DNA of 13,466 nt from Pseudolabrys sp. (GTDB lineage Bacteria; Pseudomonadota; Alphaproteobacteria; Rhizobiales; Xanthobacteraceae). Shown here piece after piece: positions 6,927 through 13,365 of the stretch; position 1 is the stretch's first letter, and the number at the start of each line of letters is the position of its first letter. A program made the translations under genes and the position numbers. Location of the stretch: the NCBI GenBank assembly GCA_026125925.1, contig JAHCKF010000049.1:1-13466 (forward strand), in the 5' to 3' direction. Under the pieces are notes generated by a model, which worked only from the letters and a program-made list of their open reading frames with translations, was not told where the DNA came from and did no database searches.

Positions 6927-7453
6927 TGAGCACGAGCGAGAAGAAGGTCGAGATCATCCTTGTGGCCGCCATTGGCGCGAACGGCGTCATCGGCAGCAAC
7001 GGTCAATTGCCGTGGCGGCTCAAGTCTGACCTGCAGCATTTCAAGCGTGTCACCAGCGGACGGCCGGTGTTGATGGGTCGCAAGACCTTCGAGTCGATCG
7101 GTAAGCCACTGCCGAACCGTACCAACATCGTCATGACGCGCGACCTCAACTTCGCCGCAGCCGGCACGACGCTCGCTACCAGCCTCGACGCCGCATTAGC
7201 CATCGCCCGCGATGATGCGCGTCGCCGCGGCATCCCCGAGATCATGATCATCGGCGGCGGCGATGTGTTCGATGCCACCATGGACATGGCCGATCGGCTC
7301 GAAATCACGCATGTGCATGCGAGCCCGAAGGGCGACGTGCTGTTTCCCGCAATCGATCCGGCCGTCTGGCGCGAGACGGCGCGGCAGCATTACGACGCCG
7401 GTCCCGCCGACGACGCCAGCTTCGATACGGTCACCTACGAGCGGCGCGCGTAG
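6926..7453 (+). CDS. folA: Dihydrofolate reductase
   Basis: NADPH-dependent reduction of dihydrofolate to tetrahydrofolate; it regenerates the cofactor oxidised by ThyA. The 175-residue protein shows the DHFR order: strand A and Met20-loop region VAAIGANGVIGSNGQLPW (13-30), catalytic acid Asp35 in LKSDLQHFK, NADPH-binding GRPVLMGRKTFESIG (44-58), PNRTNIVMTR, and IMIIGGGDVFD near residue 108 with the cofactor-binding GG. The start is ATG at 6926, with a strong GGAGGG at 6915-6920 inside the acetyltransferase gene; the GTG one codon earlier is less well placed. It ends three bases before the stop of the convergent SDR gene, so no separate terminator fits between them. Confidence 0.96.
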   Translation: MSTSEKKVEIILVAAIGANGVIGSNGQLPWRLKSDLQHFKRVTSGRPVLMGRKTFESIGKPLPNRTNIVMTRDLNFAAAGTTLATSLDAALAIARDDARRRGIPEIMIIGGGDVFDATMDMADRLEITHVHASPKGDVLFPAIDPAVWRETARQHYDAGPADDASFDTVTYERRA

Positions 7454-7456
7454 AAC

Positions 7457-8224
7457 CTACGCCATCACCGAATAGCCGCCATCGACCGGGATCGCCGTGC
7501 CGGTGACGAAGTCCGATGCCGGTGAGGCCAGAAACACCGCGATGCCGGCGAAGTCATCGGGCAGGCCCCACCTCGCCACCGGCGTGCGCGCGACGACGCG
7601 CTCCTGCAAGCCCGGCACCTGCTCACGCGCCTTCTTCGTCAATTCGGTATCGATCCAGCCGGGCAGAATGGAATTGACCTGGATGTTGTCTTTCGCCCAG
7701 GCCACCGCGAAGGAGCGTGCCATCTGCACGATGGCTCCTTTGCTCGACGCGTAGGGCGTGGCGTAGGACGAGGCGAAAATCGACATCATCGAGCCGATAT
7801 TGATGATCTTGCCGCCGCCCGCCTTCTTCATGTGCGGATACACCGCCTGCGAACACAGGAAGGCGCTGGTGACATTGGTGTCCATCACCAGGTGCCAGTC
7901 CGCGGCGGTCAGTTGCTCCGGCGGCTTGCGAACACTCGTGCCGGCATTGTTGACGAGGATGTCGAGCTTGCCGAACTTTTCGGCGGTCGCGCCCACCGCG
8001 GCACGGCACGACTCCTCCTTGAGCACGTCGATCTCGATGAAGCCCGCCTTGCCGCCGATGGCCTTGAGCGCGGCGAGCGCCGCCTCGGCTTTGGCCTTGT
8101 TGCGTCCGGCGATCATCACCGTGGCGCCGGCCTGCGCGAGGCCCTTGGCCATCCCGAGGCCGATGCCGCCATTGCCGCCGGTGACCAGGGCGACCCGGCC
8201 GGTCAAATCGAAAGCGTTCTTCAA
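7457..8224 (-). CDS. SDR-family oxidoreductase
   Basis: A 255-residue classical short-chain dehydrogenase/reductase. Visible: cofactor-binding TGGNGGIG (15-22), Asp66 in IDV, NNAG (92-95), and the catalytic tetrad Asn117, Ser145, Tyr158 and Lys162 (YASSK). The C-terminal FVTGTAIPVDGGYSV is typical of the FabG/gluconate 5-dehydrogenase/2-deoxygluconate dehydrogenase branch. Arg41 in AGRN at the end of the second strand suggests, but does not prove, NADP(H). The substrate is not readable from sequence. The start is TTG at 8224-8222, with GGGAGG five or six bases upstream; the open frame continues 62 codons further but those residues are unlike the family. It is oriented against folA and hflK on either side and looks like an insertion in an otherwise same-strand block. 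Confidence 0.88.
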   Translation of the reverse strand: MKNAFDLTGRVALVTGGNGGIGLGMAKGLAQAGATVMIAGRNKAKAEAALAALKAIGGKAGFIEIDVLKEESCRAAVGATAEKFGKLDILVNNAGTSVRKPPEQLTAADWHLVMDTNVTSAFLCSQAVYPHMKKAGGGKIINIGSMMSIFASSYATPYASSKGAIVQMARSFAVAWAKDNIQVNSILPGWIDTELTKKAREQVPGLQERVVARTPVARWGLPDDFAGIAVFLASPASDFVTGTAIPVDGGYSVMA

Positions 8225-8455
8225 GACAGTCCTCCCGCGCGTTCCGTTTCTTGCCATGAGCGATGGTCGGTATTTACCACAGCGCCGGCGCGCGCAGCGA
8301 ACGGGCCGGTACAATTCGGGCTGCCAGCCGCCAATGCCGCAAATTCCGCCTGAAATGCGGCATGTCAGCGCGTTGTATCGAGCCCTTGCGTCCCCTATAA
8401 CCCCTCCCAACTAAAGGCAGACCTGCCATTCGTCGCGGCGTTGGGAGAGATTTTC
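8225..8455. other. Divergent intergenic region between SDR gene and hflK
   Basis: 231 bases without a supportable gene. It carries the SDR ribosome-binding site (CCTCCC on the plus strand, 8231-8236), a small dyad GGTA-TT-TACC at 8269-8278 that could be an operator for the SDR gene (weak), the hflK promoter at 8373-8401, and the hflK ribosome-binding site GGGAGA at 8443-8448. Confidence 0.6.
8373..8401 (+). promoter_or_regulatory. Promoter of hflKC, with RpoH-like -10 context
   Basis: TTGTAT (8373-8378), a 17-base spacer and TATAAC (8396-8401; five of six match to TATAAT) form a well-spaced sigma-70-type promoter 55 bases upstream of hflK. The -10 lies within CCCCTATAAC, preceded by TTGTA at about 14 bases, which also resembles heat-shock sigma (RpoH) promoters with their C-rich -10. 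Which sigma factor is used cannot be settled by eye. Confidence 0.5.
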
Positions 8456-9601
8456 ATGCCATGGAGTAATCAAGGCGGTGGGGGCGGCGGTGGCGGCCCC
8501 TGGGGTTCGGGTGGTGGCGGTGGCAAGAGCCCATGGGGCTCCAATCCGCAGACGCCCGGCGGCAAGCCGCCTGATCTCGAAGAGATGCTACGCCGCGGCC
8601 AGGACCGCCTGCGCGGTGTGCTGCCCGGCAATATGGGCGGCAAGGGCATTGCGCTTGCGGCGCTCGCGGCCGTCGCGCTCTGGGGCTTTTCCGGCTTCTT
8701 CCGCGTCGAGCCCGATGAGCTCGGCGTCGTGCTGCGCTTCGGCAAGGAAGTACGCGAAGTGCAGCCGGGCCTGAACTATCACCTGCCGTATCCGATCGAG
8801 ACCGCACTGACGCCGAAGGCGCTGCGCGTCAACAAGATCGACATCGGCATGCGCACCAGCGAAGACGTGCGCCGCGGTTCGACGTCGCGCGACGTGCCGG
8901 AAGAGAGTCTGATGCTCACCGGCGACGAAAACATCGTTGATGTCGATTTCTCCGTGTTGTGGAAGGTGAAGCCGACCGGCGTCGGCGACTACCTGTTCAA
9001 CATCCAGAATCCCGAAGGCACCGTGAAGGCGGTGGCCGAAAGCGCGATGCGCGAGGTGGTCGGCCGTTCAGACATCCAGCCGATCCTCACCGGCGCGCGG
9101 CAGACCATCGAGAACGCCGTGCACGAACTGATGCAGAAGACGTTGGACACCTATGGCGCCGGCATCCTGATTCAGCAGGTGCAATTGCAGAAGGTCGATC
9201 CGCCGACGCAGGTGATCGATGCGTTCCGCGACGTCCAGGCGGCGCGTGCCGACCTCGAGCGCGCCGTCAACGAGGCGCAGACCTATGCCAACCGCGTTCT
9301 TCCCGAAGCGCGCGGCAAGGTGGCGCAGATTACGCAGGCTGCTGAAGGCTACAAGTCGCAGACCGTGGCGGAGGCCACCGGTCAATCCTCGCGCTTCGAT
9401 CAGATTTACGAGCAATACAAGAAGGCGCCCGACGTGACGCGTGAACGTATGTATCTCGAAACCATGGAGCGCGTGCTCGGTGGCGCCGACAAGGTGATCA
9501 TCGACTCGGGCGCCAACGGTTCGGGCGGCGTGGTGCCTTACCTGCCGCTCAATGAATTGGCGCGTCCGGCGCCGGCGCGCAGCCAGGGGACCAAGCCATG
9601 A
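8456..9601 (+). CDS. hflK: FtsH protease modulator HflK
   Basis: A 381-residue inner-membrane SPFH-family protein. With HflC it forms a large periplasmic cage around the AAA protease FtsH and controls access of membrane substrates. The N-terminus is strongly glycine-rich and cytoplasmic (residues 7-36, runs of eight and five Gly with PWG repeats), typical of HflK. A membrane helix follows at about 64-82, and then the SPFH/band-7 domain beginning RVEPDELGVVLRFGK with PGLNYHLPYPIE. A long helical region includes RADLERAVNEAQTYANRVLP, the conserved HflK segment where the cage helices form. The start is ATG at 8456, 7 bases after GGGAGA; a TTG at 8441 is in frame but lies over that site. Its TGA overlaps the hflC ATG (ATGA, 4 bases), so the two are coupled. 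Confidence 0.95.
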   Translation: MPWSNQGGGGGGGGPWGSGGGGGKSPWGSNPQTPGGKPPDLEEMLRRGQDRLRGVLPGNMGGKGIALAALAAVALWGFSGFFRVEPDELGVVLRFGKEVREVQPGLNYHLPYPIETALTPKALRVNKIDIGMRTSEDVRRGSTSRDVPEESLMLTGDENIVDVDFSVLWKVKPTGVGDYLFNIQNPEGTVKAVAESAMREVVGRSDIQPILTGARQTIENAVHELMQKTLDTYGAGILIQQVQLQKVDPPTQVIDAFRDVQAARADLERAVNEAQTYANRVLPEARGKVAQITQAAEGYKSQTVAEATGQSSRFDQIYEQYKKAPDVTRERMYLETMERVLGGADKVIIDSGANGSGGVVPYLPLNELARPAPARSQGTKP

Positions 9602-10521
9602 GATTGAATTTCATCGGCGGCGTCCTCGTCGTCATTGCGGCAGCGGCCCTCATCATCGGCTACTCGTCGCTGTTCACCGTCTATCAGACGCAACAGGCGC
9701 TGGTGGTCCGCCTCGGCGAGCCCAAGCGTGTCGTCAGCGAGCCAGGGCTGCATGTGAAGCTGCCCTTCGTCGATAACGTCATCTTCGTCGACCGGCGCAT
9801 CCTCGATCTGGAAGCGCCGGCGCAGGAAGTCATCGCCTCCGACCAGAAACGTCTGGTGGTCGATGCCTTCGCACGCTACCGCATCAAGAACCCGTTGCAG
9901 TTCTATCAGACCCTCGGCTCGATCCAGGGCGCCAACTCGCAGCTCGCCATCCTCCTGAACTCGGCGCTGCGCCGCGTGCTCGGTGAGGCGACCTTTACCC
10001 ATGTCGTGCGCGATCAGCGCGCCGACCTGATGGAGCGCATCCTTCAACTCGTCGACAAGGAAGCCACCAGCTACGGAATCCAGGTCGTCGATGTGCGGAT
10101 CCGCCGGGCCGATCTGCCGGAGCAGAACAGCCAGGCGGTCTATCAGCGCATGCAGACCGAGCGTGCGCGGGAAGCGGCCGAATTCCGCGCCCAGGGCGCC
10201 CAGCGCGCCCAGGAAATCCGCTCGCGTGCCGATCGTGAGGCGACGGTGCTGGTGGCGGAGGCGAATTCGCGGGCCGAGCAAATCCGTGGTGAGGGCGATG
10301 CGACGAGGAACCAGATCTTCGCCGCGGCCTTCAACAAGGACCCCGAGTTCTTCGCCTTCTACCGCTCCATGCAGGCCTATGAGGCGAGCATGAAGGCGGG
10401 CGACACCCGGCTGCTCCTGAAACCGGACAACAACTTCTTCCGGTTCTTCAACCAGCCGACCGGGGCGGCGCCGGCGACGACGACGCCGACGGCGCCGAAA
10501 CCGCCCACGGCGGCCCAGTAG
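9598..10521 (+). CDS. hflC: FtsH protease modulator HflC
   Basis: A 307-residue partner of HflK in the FtsH-HflKC complex. It has an N-terminal membrane anchor (about residues 5-24), an SPFH domain starting VYQTQQALVVRLGEPKRV with the family motif PGLHVKLPF, and a long helical segment (about 180-235) rich in Arg, Glu and Ala (QTERAREAAEFRAQGAQRAQ). It then shows KDPEFFAFYRSMQAYEAS, the diagnostic HflC C-terminal motif. The tail after residue 285 is low-complexity Ala, Thr and Pro. Start and stop are clear: ATG overlaps the hflK stop, and TAG is at 10519-10521. FtsH itself is not in the window. Confidence 0.95.
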   Translation: MRLNFIGGVLVVIAAAALIIGYSSLFTVYQTQQALVVRLGEPKRVVSEPGLHVKLPFVDNVIFVDRRILDLEAPAQEVIASDQKRLVVDAFARYRIKNPLQFYQTLGSIQGANSQLAILLNSALRRVLGEATFTHVVRDQRADLMERILQLVDKEATSYGIQVVDVRIRRADLPEQNSQAVYQRMQTERAREAAEFRAQGAQRAQEIRSRADREATVLVAEANSRAEQIRGEGDATRNQIFAAAFNKDPEFFAFYRSMQAYEASMKAGDTRLLLKPDNNFFRFFNQPTGAAPATTTPTAPKPPTAAQ

Positions 10522-10536
10522 CCCGTGCGCGGGGGC

Positions 10537-10722
10537 ATGGCGGACTTTCTCGCCGCGCTGGGTCTGGTCTTCGTCATCGAGGGCCTGATCTTCGCGGCGT
10601 TTCCCGGACAGGGCAAAAAGGCCTTGCTGAGCGTCCTGGAGACGCCGGACGGCCTGCTGCGCGTCATCGGCATTGGCTCGGCGGTGGTCGGCCTTCTGCT
10701 CGTGTGGCTGGTACGCGCATAG
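10537..10722 (+). CDS. Small membrane protein, DUF2065 (YjeT-like)
   Basis: A 61-residue protein (65 if started at GTG 10525) with two predicted membrane helices, ADFLAALGLVFVIEGLIFAA near the N-terminus and VIGIGSAVVGLLLVWLV at the C-terminus, joined by a basic loop (PGQGKKALLSVLETPDGLLR). Length, the LVFVIEGL motif and the LLRVIGIG segment fit DUF2065, whose E. coli member yjeT also lies directly after hflC. The function is unknown; the repeated link to hflKC suggests an accessory role with the FtsH-HflKC complex (inference). It starts 15 bases after hflC and must be in the same transcript. The start is uncertain because neither candidate has a well-spaced ribosome-binding site. Confidence 0.8.
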   Translation: MADFLAALGLVFVIEGLIFAAFPGQGKKALLSVLETPDGLLRVIGIGSAVVGLLLVWLVRA

Positions 10723-10776
10723 GCGGCCGGCCTCTATCCGGACCCTTGCGGCGACTGGCGTTTTTCGCCGGCCGCC
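10722..10776 (+). terminator. Inverted repeat after the hflKC operon, possible weak terminator
   Basis: GGCGGCCGGC (10722-10731) and GCCGGCCGCC (10767-10776) form a perfect 10-bp stem around a 35-base loop right after the DUF2065 stop. No T-run follows the stem (the only one, 10761-10765, is inside the loop), so it is not a standard intrinsic terminator. It may be a processing or attenuation hairpin, leaving some read-through into the protease gene. Confidence 0.3.
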
Positions 10777-10801
10777 GCCGCCCTTGAATCGCCGCTAATT
10801 C

Positions 10802-10824
10802 GGGGTCACCTTGTGGCTGACCCC
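10802..10824 (+). other. Leader hairpin upstream of the Do-type protease gene
   Basis: GGGGTCA (10802-10808) and TGACCCC (10818-10824) form a perfect 7-bp stem with a 9-base loop, directly upstream of CTCC (10825-10828) and the ribosome-binding GGAG at 10831-10834. CCCTTGAA at 10781-10788 resembles a heat-shock -35 element, but I find no matching -10. A regulatory role is only a possibility. Confidence 0.3.
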
Positions 10825-10845
10825 CTCCCTGGAGAATCGACGCCA

Positions 10846-12339
10846 ATGGGCGCCCCTTCGCATCGTTTCAAGACGACCTTTGCCTTCATGCTGGCGGCCG
10901 TCCTTGTCGGCCCGTGGTTCGCGCAGCCGGCCATGGCGCGCGGACCGGAAGGTATTGCCGACGTCGCCGAGCAGGTGATCGACGCCGTCGTCAACATTTC
11001 GACCAAGCAGACGGTCGATCTCAGCAACGACAAGATGCCGCAGCTGCCGCCGGGCTCGCCGTTCGAGGAGTTCTTCGAAGAGTTCTTCAAGAACCGGCGT
11101 GGCCAGGGCGGTACGCCCGGGCCGAACGGCAATGCGCCGTCGCGCCGGGTCAATTCGCTCGGCTCCGGCTTCATCATCGACTCGACCGGCTATGTCGTGA
11201 CCAACAATCACGTCATCGCCGACGCCGACGAGGTCAGCGTCATCCTCAATGACGGCACGACCCTCAAGGCCGAACTGATCGGCACCGACAAGAAGACCGA
11301 CCTGGCGCTGCTCAAGGTGACGCCGACCAAGCCGCTCAAGGCGGTGAAGTTCGGCGATAGCGACAAACTGCGCCTCGGCGAATGGGTGATCGCGATCGGT
11401 AACCCGTTCTCGCTCGGCGGCACCGTGACCGCCGGCATCGTGTCGGCGCGCAACCGCGACATCCAATCCGGCCCCTACGACAACTACATCCAGACGGACG
11501 CCGCCATCAACCGCGGCAACTCCGGCGGTCCGCTGTTCAACCTCGACGGCGAGGTCATCGGCGTCAACACGGCGATCATCTCGCCTTCGGGCGGATCGAT
11601 CGGCATCGGCTTTGCCGTGCCGTCGAAGACGGTGGTCGGCGTCATCGATCAATTGCGCGAGTTCAAGGAAGTGCGTCGCGGCTGGCTCGGTGTGCGCATC
11701 CAGCAGGTTACCGACGAGATCGCCGACAGCCTGAACATCAAGCCACCACGTGGCGCGCTCATTGCCGGTATCGACGATAAGGGCCCGGCCAAGCCCGCCG
11801 GCATCGAGCCGGGCGACGTCGTCATCAAGTTCGACGGCAAGGACATCAAGGAGATGCGCGATCTGCCGAAGATCGTGGCGGAAACCGCGGTCGGCAAGGA
11901 CGTCAGCGTCACCATCATCCGCAAGGGCAAAGAAGAAACGAAGACGGTGAAACTCGGCCGTCTCGACGATGGCGAGAAGACGCAGCAGGCTTCGCTGACA
12001 CCGAAGAAGGATCAGCCGGCGGACGACAAATCCGCAGTCAAGAAAGCGCTCGGCCTCGACCTCGCCAACCTCAACGACGCGGCGCGCAAGAAGTACAAGA
12101 TCCAGGACAAGGTGAAGGGGGGCGTCGTCATCACCGGCGTCGAACCCAACTCGCCGGCCGCCGAGAAGCGCTTGCAGCCGGGCATGGTGATCGCCGAGGT
12201 GCAGCAGCAGGCGGTGACCACCGCCGCCGATTTGCAAAAGCGCATCGAGCAGCTGAAGAAGGACGGCAAGAAGGCCGTCGTCCTCCTGGTGGTGTCGCCG
12301 GAAGGCGATCCGAGCTTCGTCGCGATCGGGCTGCAGTAG
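10846..12339 (+). CDS. DegP/Do-family periplasmic serine protease
   Basis: A 497-residue HtrA-family protease/chaperone that degrades or refolds damaged envelope proteins. A signal peptide is clear (residues 1-31: RFK, a hydrophobic core, cleavage after AMA). The trypsin-like domain (about 35-255) has the triad His122 (VTNNHVIA), Asp152 (KKTDLALLK) and Ser226 (NRGNSGGPLF). Two PDZ domains follow: the first starts GWLGVRIQQVT and contains PAGIEPGDVVIKFDG; the second, near 405-490, contains VEPNSPAAEKRLQPGMVIAE. Between them lies a Lys/Asp-rich linker. The start is ATG at 10846, because it places the signal peptide at the N-terminus and follows GGAG (11 bases away, rather long); the frame is open to GTG 10813. 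Whether it should be called DegP, DegQ or MucD needs a phylogeny. It lies downstream of hflKC, so two envelope quality-control systems are adjacent. Confidence 0.93.
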   Translation: MGAPSHRFKTTFAFMLAAVLVGPWFAQPAMARGPEGIADVAEQVIDAVVNISTKQTVDLSNDKMPQLPPGSPFEEFFEEFFKNRRGQGGTPGPNGNAPSRRVNSLGSGFIIDSTGYVVTNNHVIADADEVSVILNDGTTLKAELIGTDKKTDLALLKVTPTKPLKAVKFGDSDKLRLGEWVIAIGNPFSLGGTVTAGIVSARNRDIQSGPYDNYIQTDAAINRGNSGGPLFNLDGEVIGVNTAIISPSGGSIGIGFAVPSKTVVGVIDQLREFKEVRRGWLGVRIQQVTDEIADSLNIKPPRGALIAGIDDKGPAKPAGIEPGDVVIKFDGKDIKEMRDLPKIVAETAVGKDVSVTIIRKGKEETKTVKLGRLDDGEKTQQASLTPKKDQPADDKSAVKKALGLDLANLNDAARKKYKIQDKVKGGVVITGVEPNSPAAEKRLQPGMVIAEVQQQAVTTAADLQKRIEQLKKDGKKAVVLLVVSPEGDPSFVAIGLQ

Positions 12340-12343
12340 CCGC

Positions 12344-12470
12344 CCTGTCCCGGACGCGGTGCAGCGTGCAACGCTGCGCCGGCAGAGCCGGGGCCGTCGC
12401 GGATGATTGAGCTTGTTACGGTCCCGGGTCTGCCATGCATCACTCCATGCTGCATGGCGCCCGGGACAGG
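12344..12470. repeat. Composite palindromic (REP-like) region between degP and serB
   Basis: The outer 10-bp arms are perfect inverses: CCTGTCCCGG at 12344-12353 and CCGGGACAGG at 12461-12470. Inside the left half, 12357-12366 pairs with 12372-12381 (GCAGCG-TGCAA-CGCTGC core, 10 bp with one G-U), followed by CCGG-CAGAG-CCGG. Inside the right half are two nested perfect 8-bp stems. The left half (CCCGGACGCGGTGCAGCG and its return arm) resembles a dispersed palindrome I associate with Bradyrhizobium-type genomes. Copy number is unverified. Confidence 0.6.
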
Positions 12471-12475
12471 TTTTT
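12421..12475 (+). terminator. Rho-independent terminator of the Do-type protease gene
   Basis: GTCCCGGG (12421-12428) pairs with CCCGGGAC (12460-12467), and the inner GCCATGCA (12432-12439) pairs with TGCATGGC (12451-12458). This gives a strong two-part stem-loop, followed after AGG by TTTTT (12471-12475). The last T is shared with the serB stop codon. On the minus strand no T-run follows, so it serves only the plus strand. Confidence 0.65.
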
Positions 12476-13365
12476 CAGCCCTCGACAAACTCGTCGCGGC
12501 GATAGCCCTGGATGTAGAGCAGGGCGGTGAGGTCGCCGTGCTCGATGCGGGCGGGCGCCGCTTCCGCCACCTTCGGCTTGGCGTGATAGGCGACGCCGAG
12601 GCCGGCCTCGGCGATCATGTCGAGGTCGTTGGCGCCGTCGCCGATCGCGATGGTTTCTTCCGGACGGATCCCGAGCCGCGAAGTGAGTTCCTGCAAGGTC
12701 GCGAGCTTCGCAGCGCGGCCGAGGATCGGTTCCTTCACCTTGCCTGTGAGCTTGCCGTCTTCGAGCAGCAGTTCGTTCGCGCGGTTCTCGTCGAAGCCGA
12801 GTTTCTCCGCGATCACGTTCGTAAATAGCGTGAAGCCTCCGGAGACCAGGCAAGTGTAGACGCTGTTGGCCTTGAGCGCGGAGATCAGTTCCTTGCCACC
12901 GGCGGCGAGCGTAATTTTCGCACGGATAGTCTCCTCGATTACCGAAAGCGGCAGGTCTTTCAGGAGTGCCACGCGCTCGCGCAAGGCTGGCTCGAACGGA
13001 AGTTCGCCCCGCATCGCGCGCTCGGTGATCGCTGCGACATGCGCCTTCAGGCCCACATAGTCGGCAAGCTCGTCGATGCACTCCTGGTCGATCATGGTCG
13101 AATCCATGTCGGCGATCAGGATCGACTTGCGGCGGCCCGCCGCCTGCTGGACCGCGACATCGACGGGCGCGCCCCGCAGGGCGTCGCGCAGCCGCCGTTC
13201 CGCCTCGTCGCGGCCGATGTCCGGTGACGGCACGAGATCGCAGGCGATGCCGGGCGCGAGCATGTCGATGCCGGTTGCGTTCACCGCCCGGCGTGCCATA
13301 TCCAGCAGCGGCGCGGCGAGGGCGTGGCCCTTCGGATTGGCAATCAGCGTGGCGACGAGCGACAT
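12475..13365 (-). CDS. serB: Phosphoserine phosphatase
   Basis: Last step of serine biosynthesis: dephosphorylation of O-phospho-L-serine in the cytoplasm. The 296-residue HAD-superfamily protein has the nucleophile motif DMDST (Asp86 nucleophile, Asp88 acid/base), ADMDSTMIDQECIDELAD with the substrate-binding Glu, the second motif VSGGFTLFT, a lysine in the KVKEPILG region and the metal-binding GDGANDLDM. The first about 75 residues are the divergent N-terminal domain usual in proteobacterial SerB. The start is ATG at 13365-13363, chosen because the protein then begins SLVATLIANP as in relatives; the ribosome-binding site upstream is weak. Its start codon overlaps that of the divergent miaA. 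Confidence 0.94.
   Translation of the reverse strand: MSLVATLIANPKGHALAAPLLDMARRAVNATGIDMLAPGIACDLVPSPDIGRDEAERRLRDALRGAPVDVAVQQAAGRRKSILIADMDSTMIDQECIDELADYVGLKAHVAAITERAMRGELPFEPALRERVALLKDLPLSVIEETIRAKITLAAGGKELISALKANSVYTCLVSGGFTLFTNVIAEKLGFDENRANELLLEDGKLTGKVKEPILGRAAKLATLQELTSRLGIRPEETIAIGDGANDLDMIAEAGLGVAYHAKPKVAEAAPARIEHGDLTALLYIQGYRRDEFVEG

Noticed and set aside
8225..8410. 62-codon N-terminal extension of the SDR protein
   Set aside because: Unlike SDR proteins; the TTG at 8224 has an excellent GGGAGG site and gives the usual 255-residue length.
8456..8590. Glycine-rich repetitive stretch at the start of hflK as a possible repeat element
   Set aside because: It encodes the normal Gly-rich cytoplasmic N-terminus of HflK; the repeats are codon runs, not a mobile or CRISPR-like element.
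10795..12237. 480-codon minus-strand open frame antisense to the Do-type protease
   Set aside because: Same reason: a mirror of GC-rich codon use, with no motifs, opposite a complete protease with intact triad.
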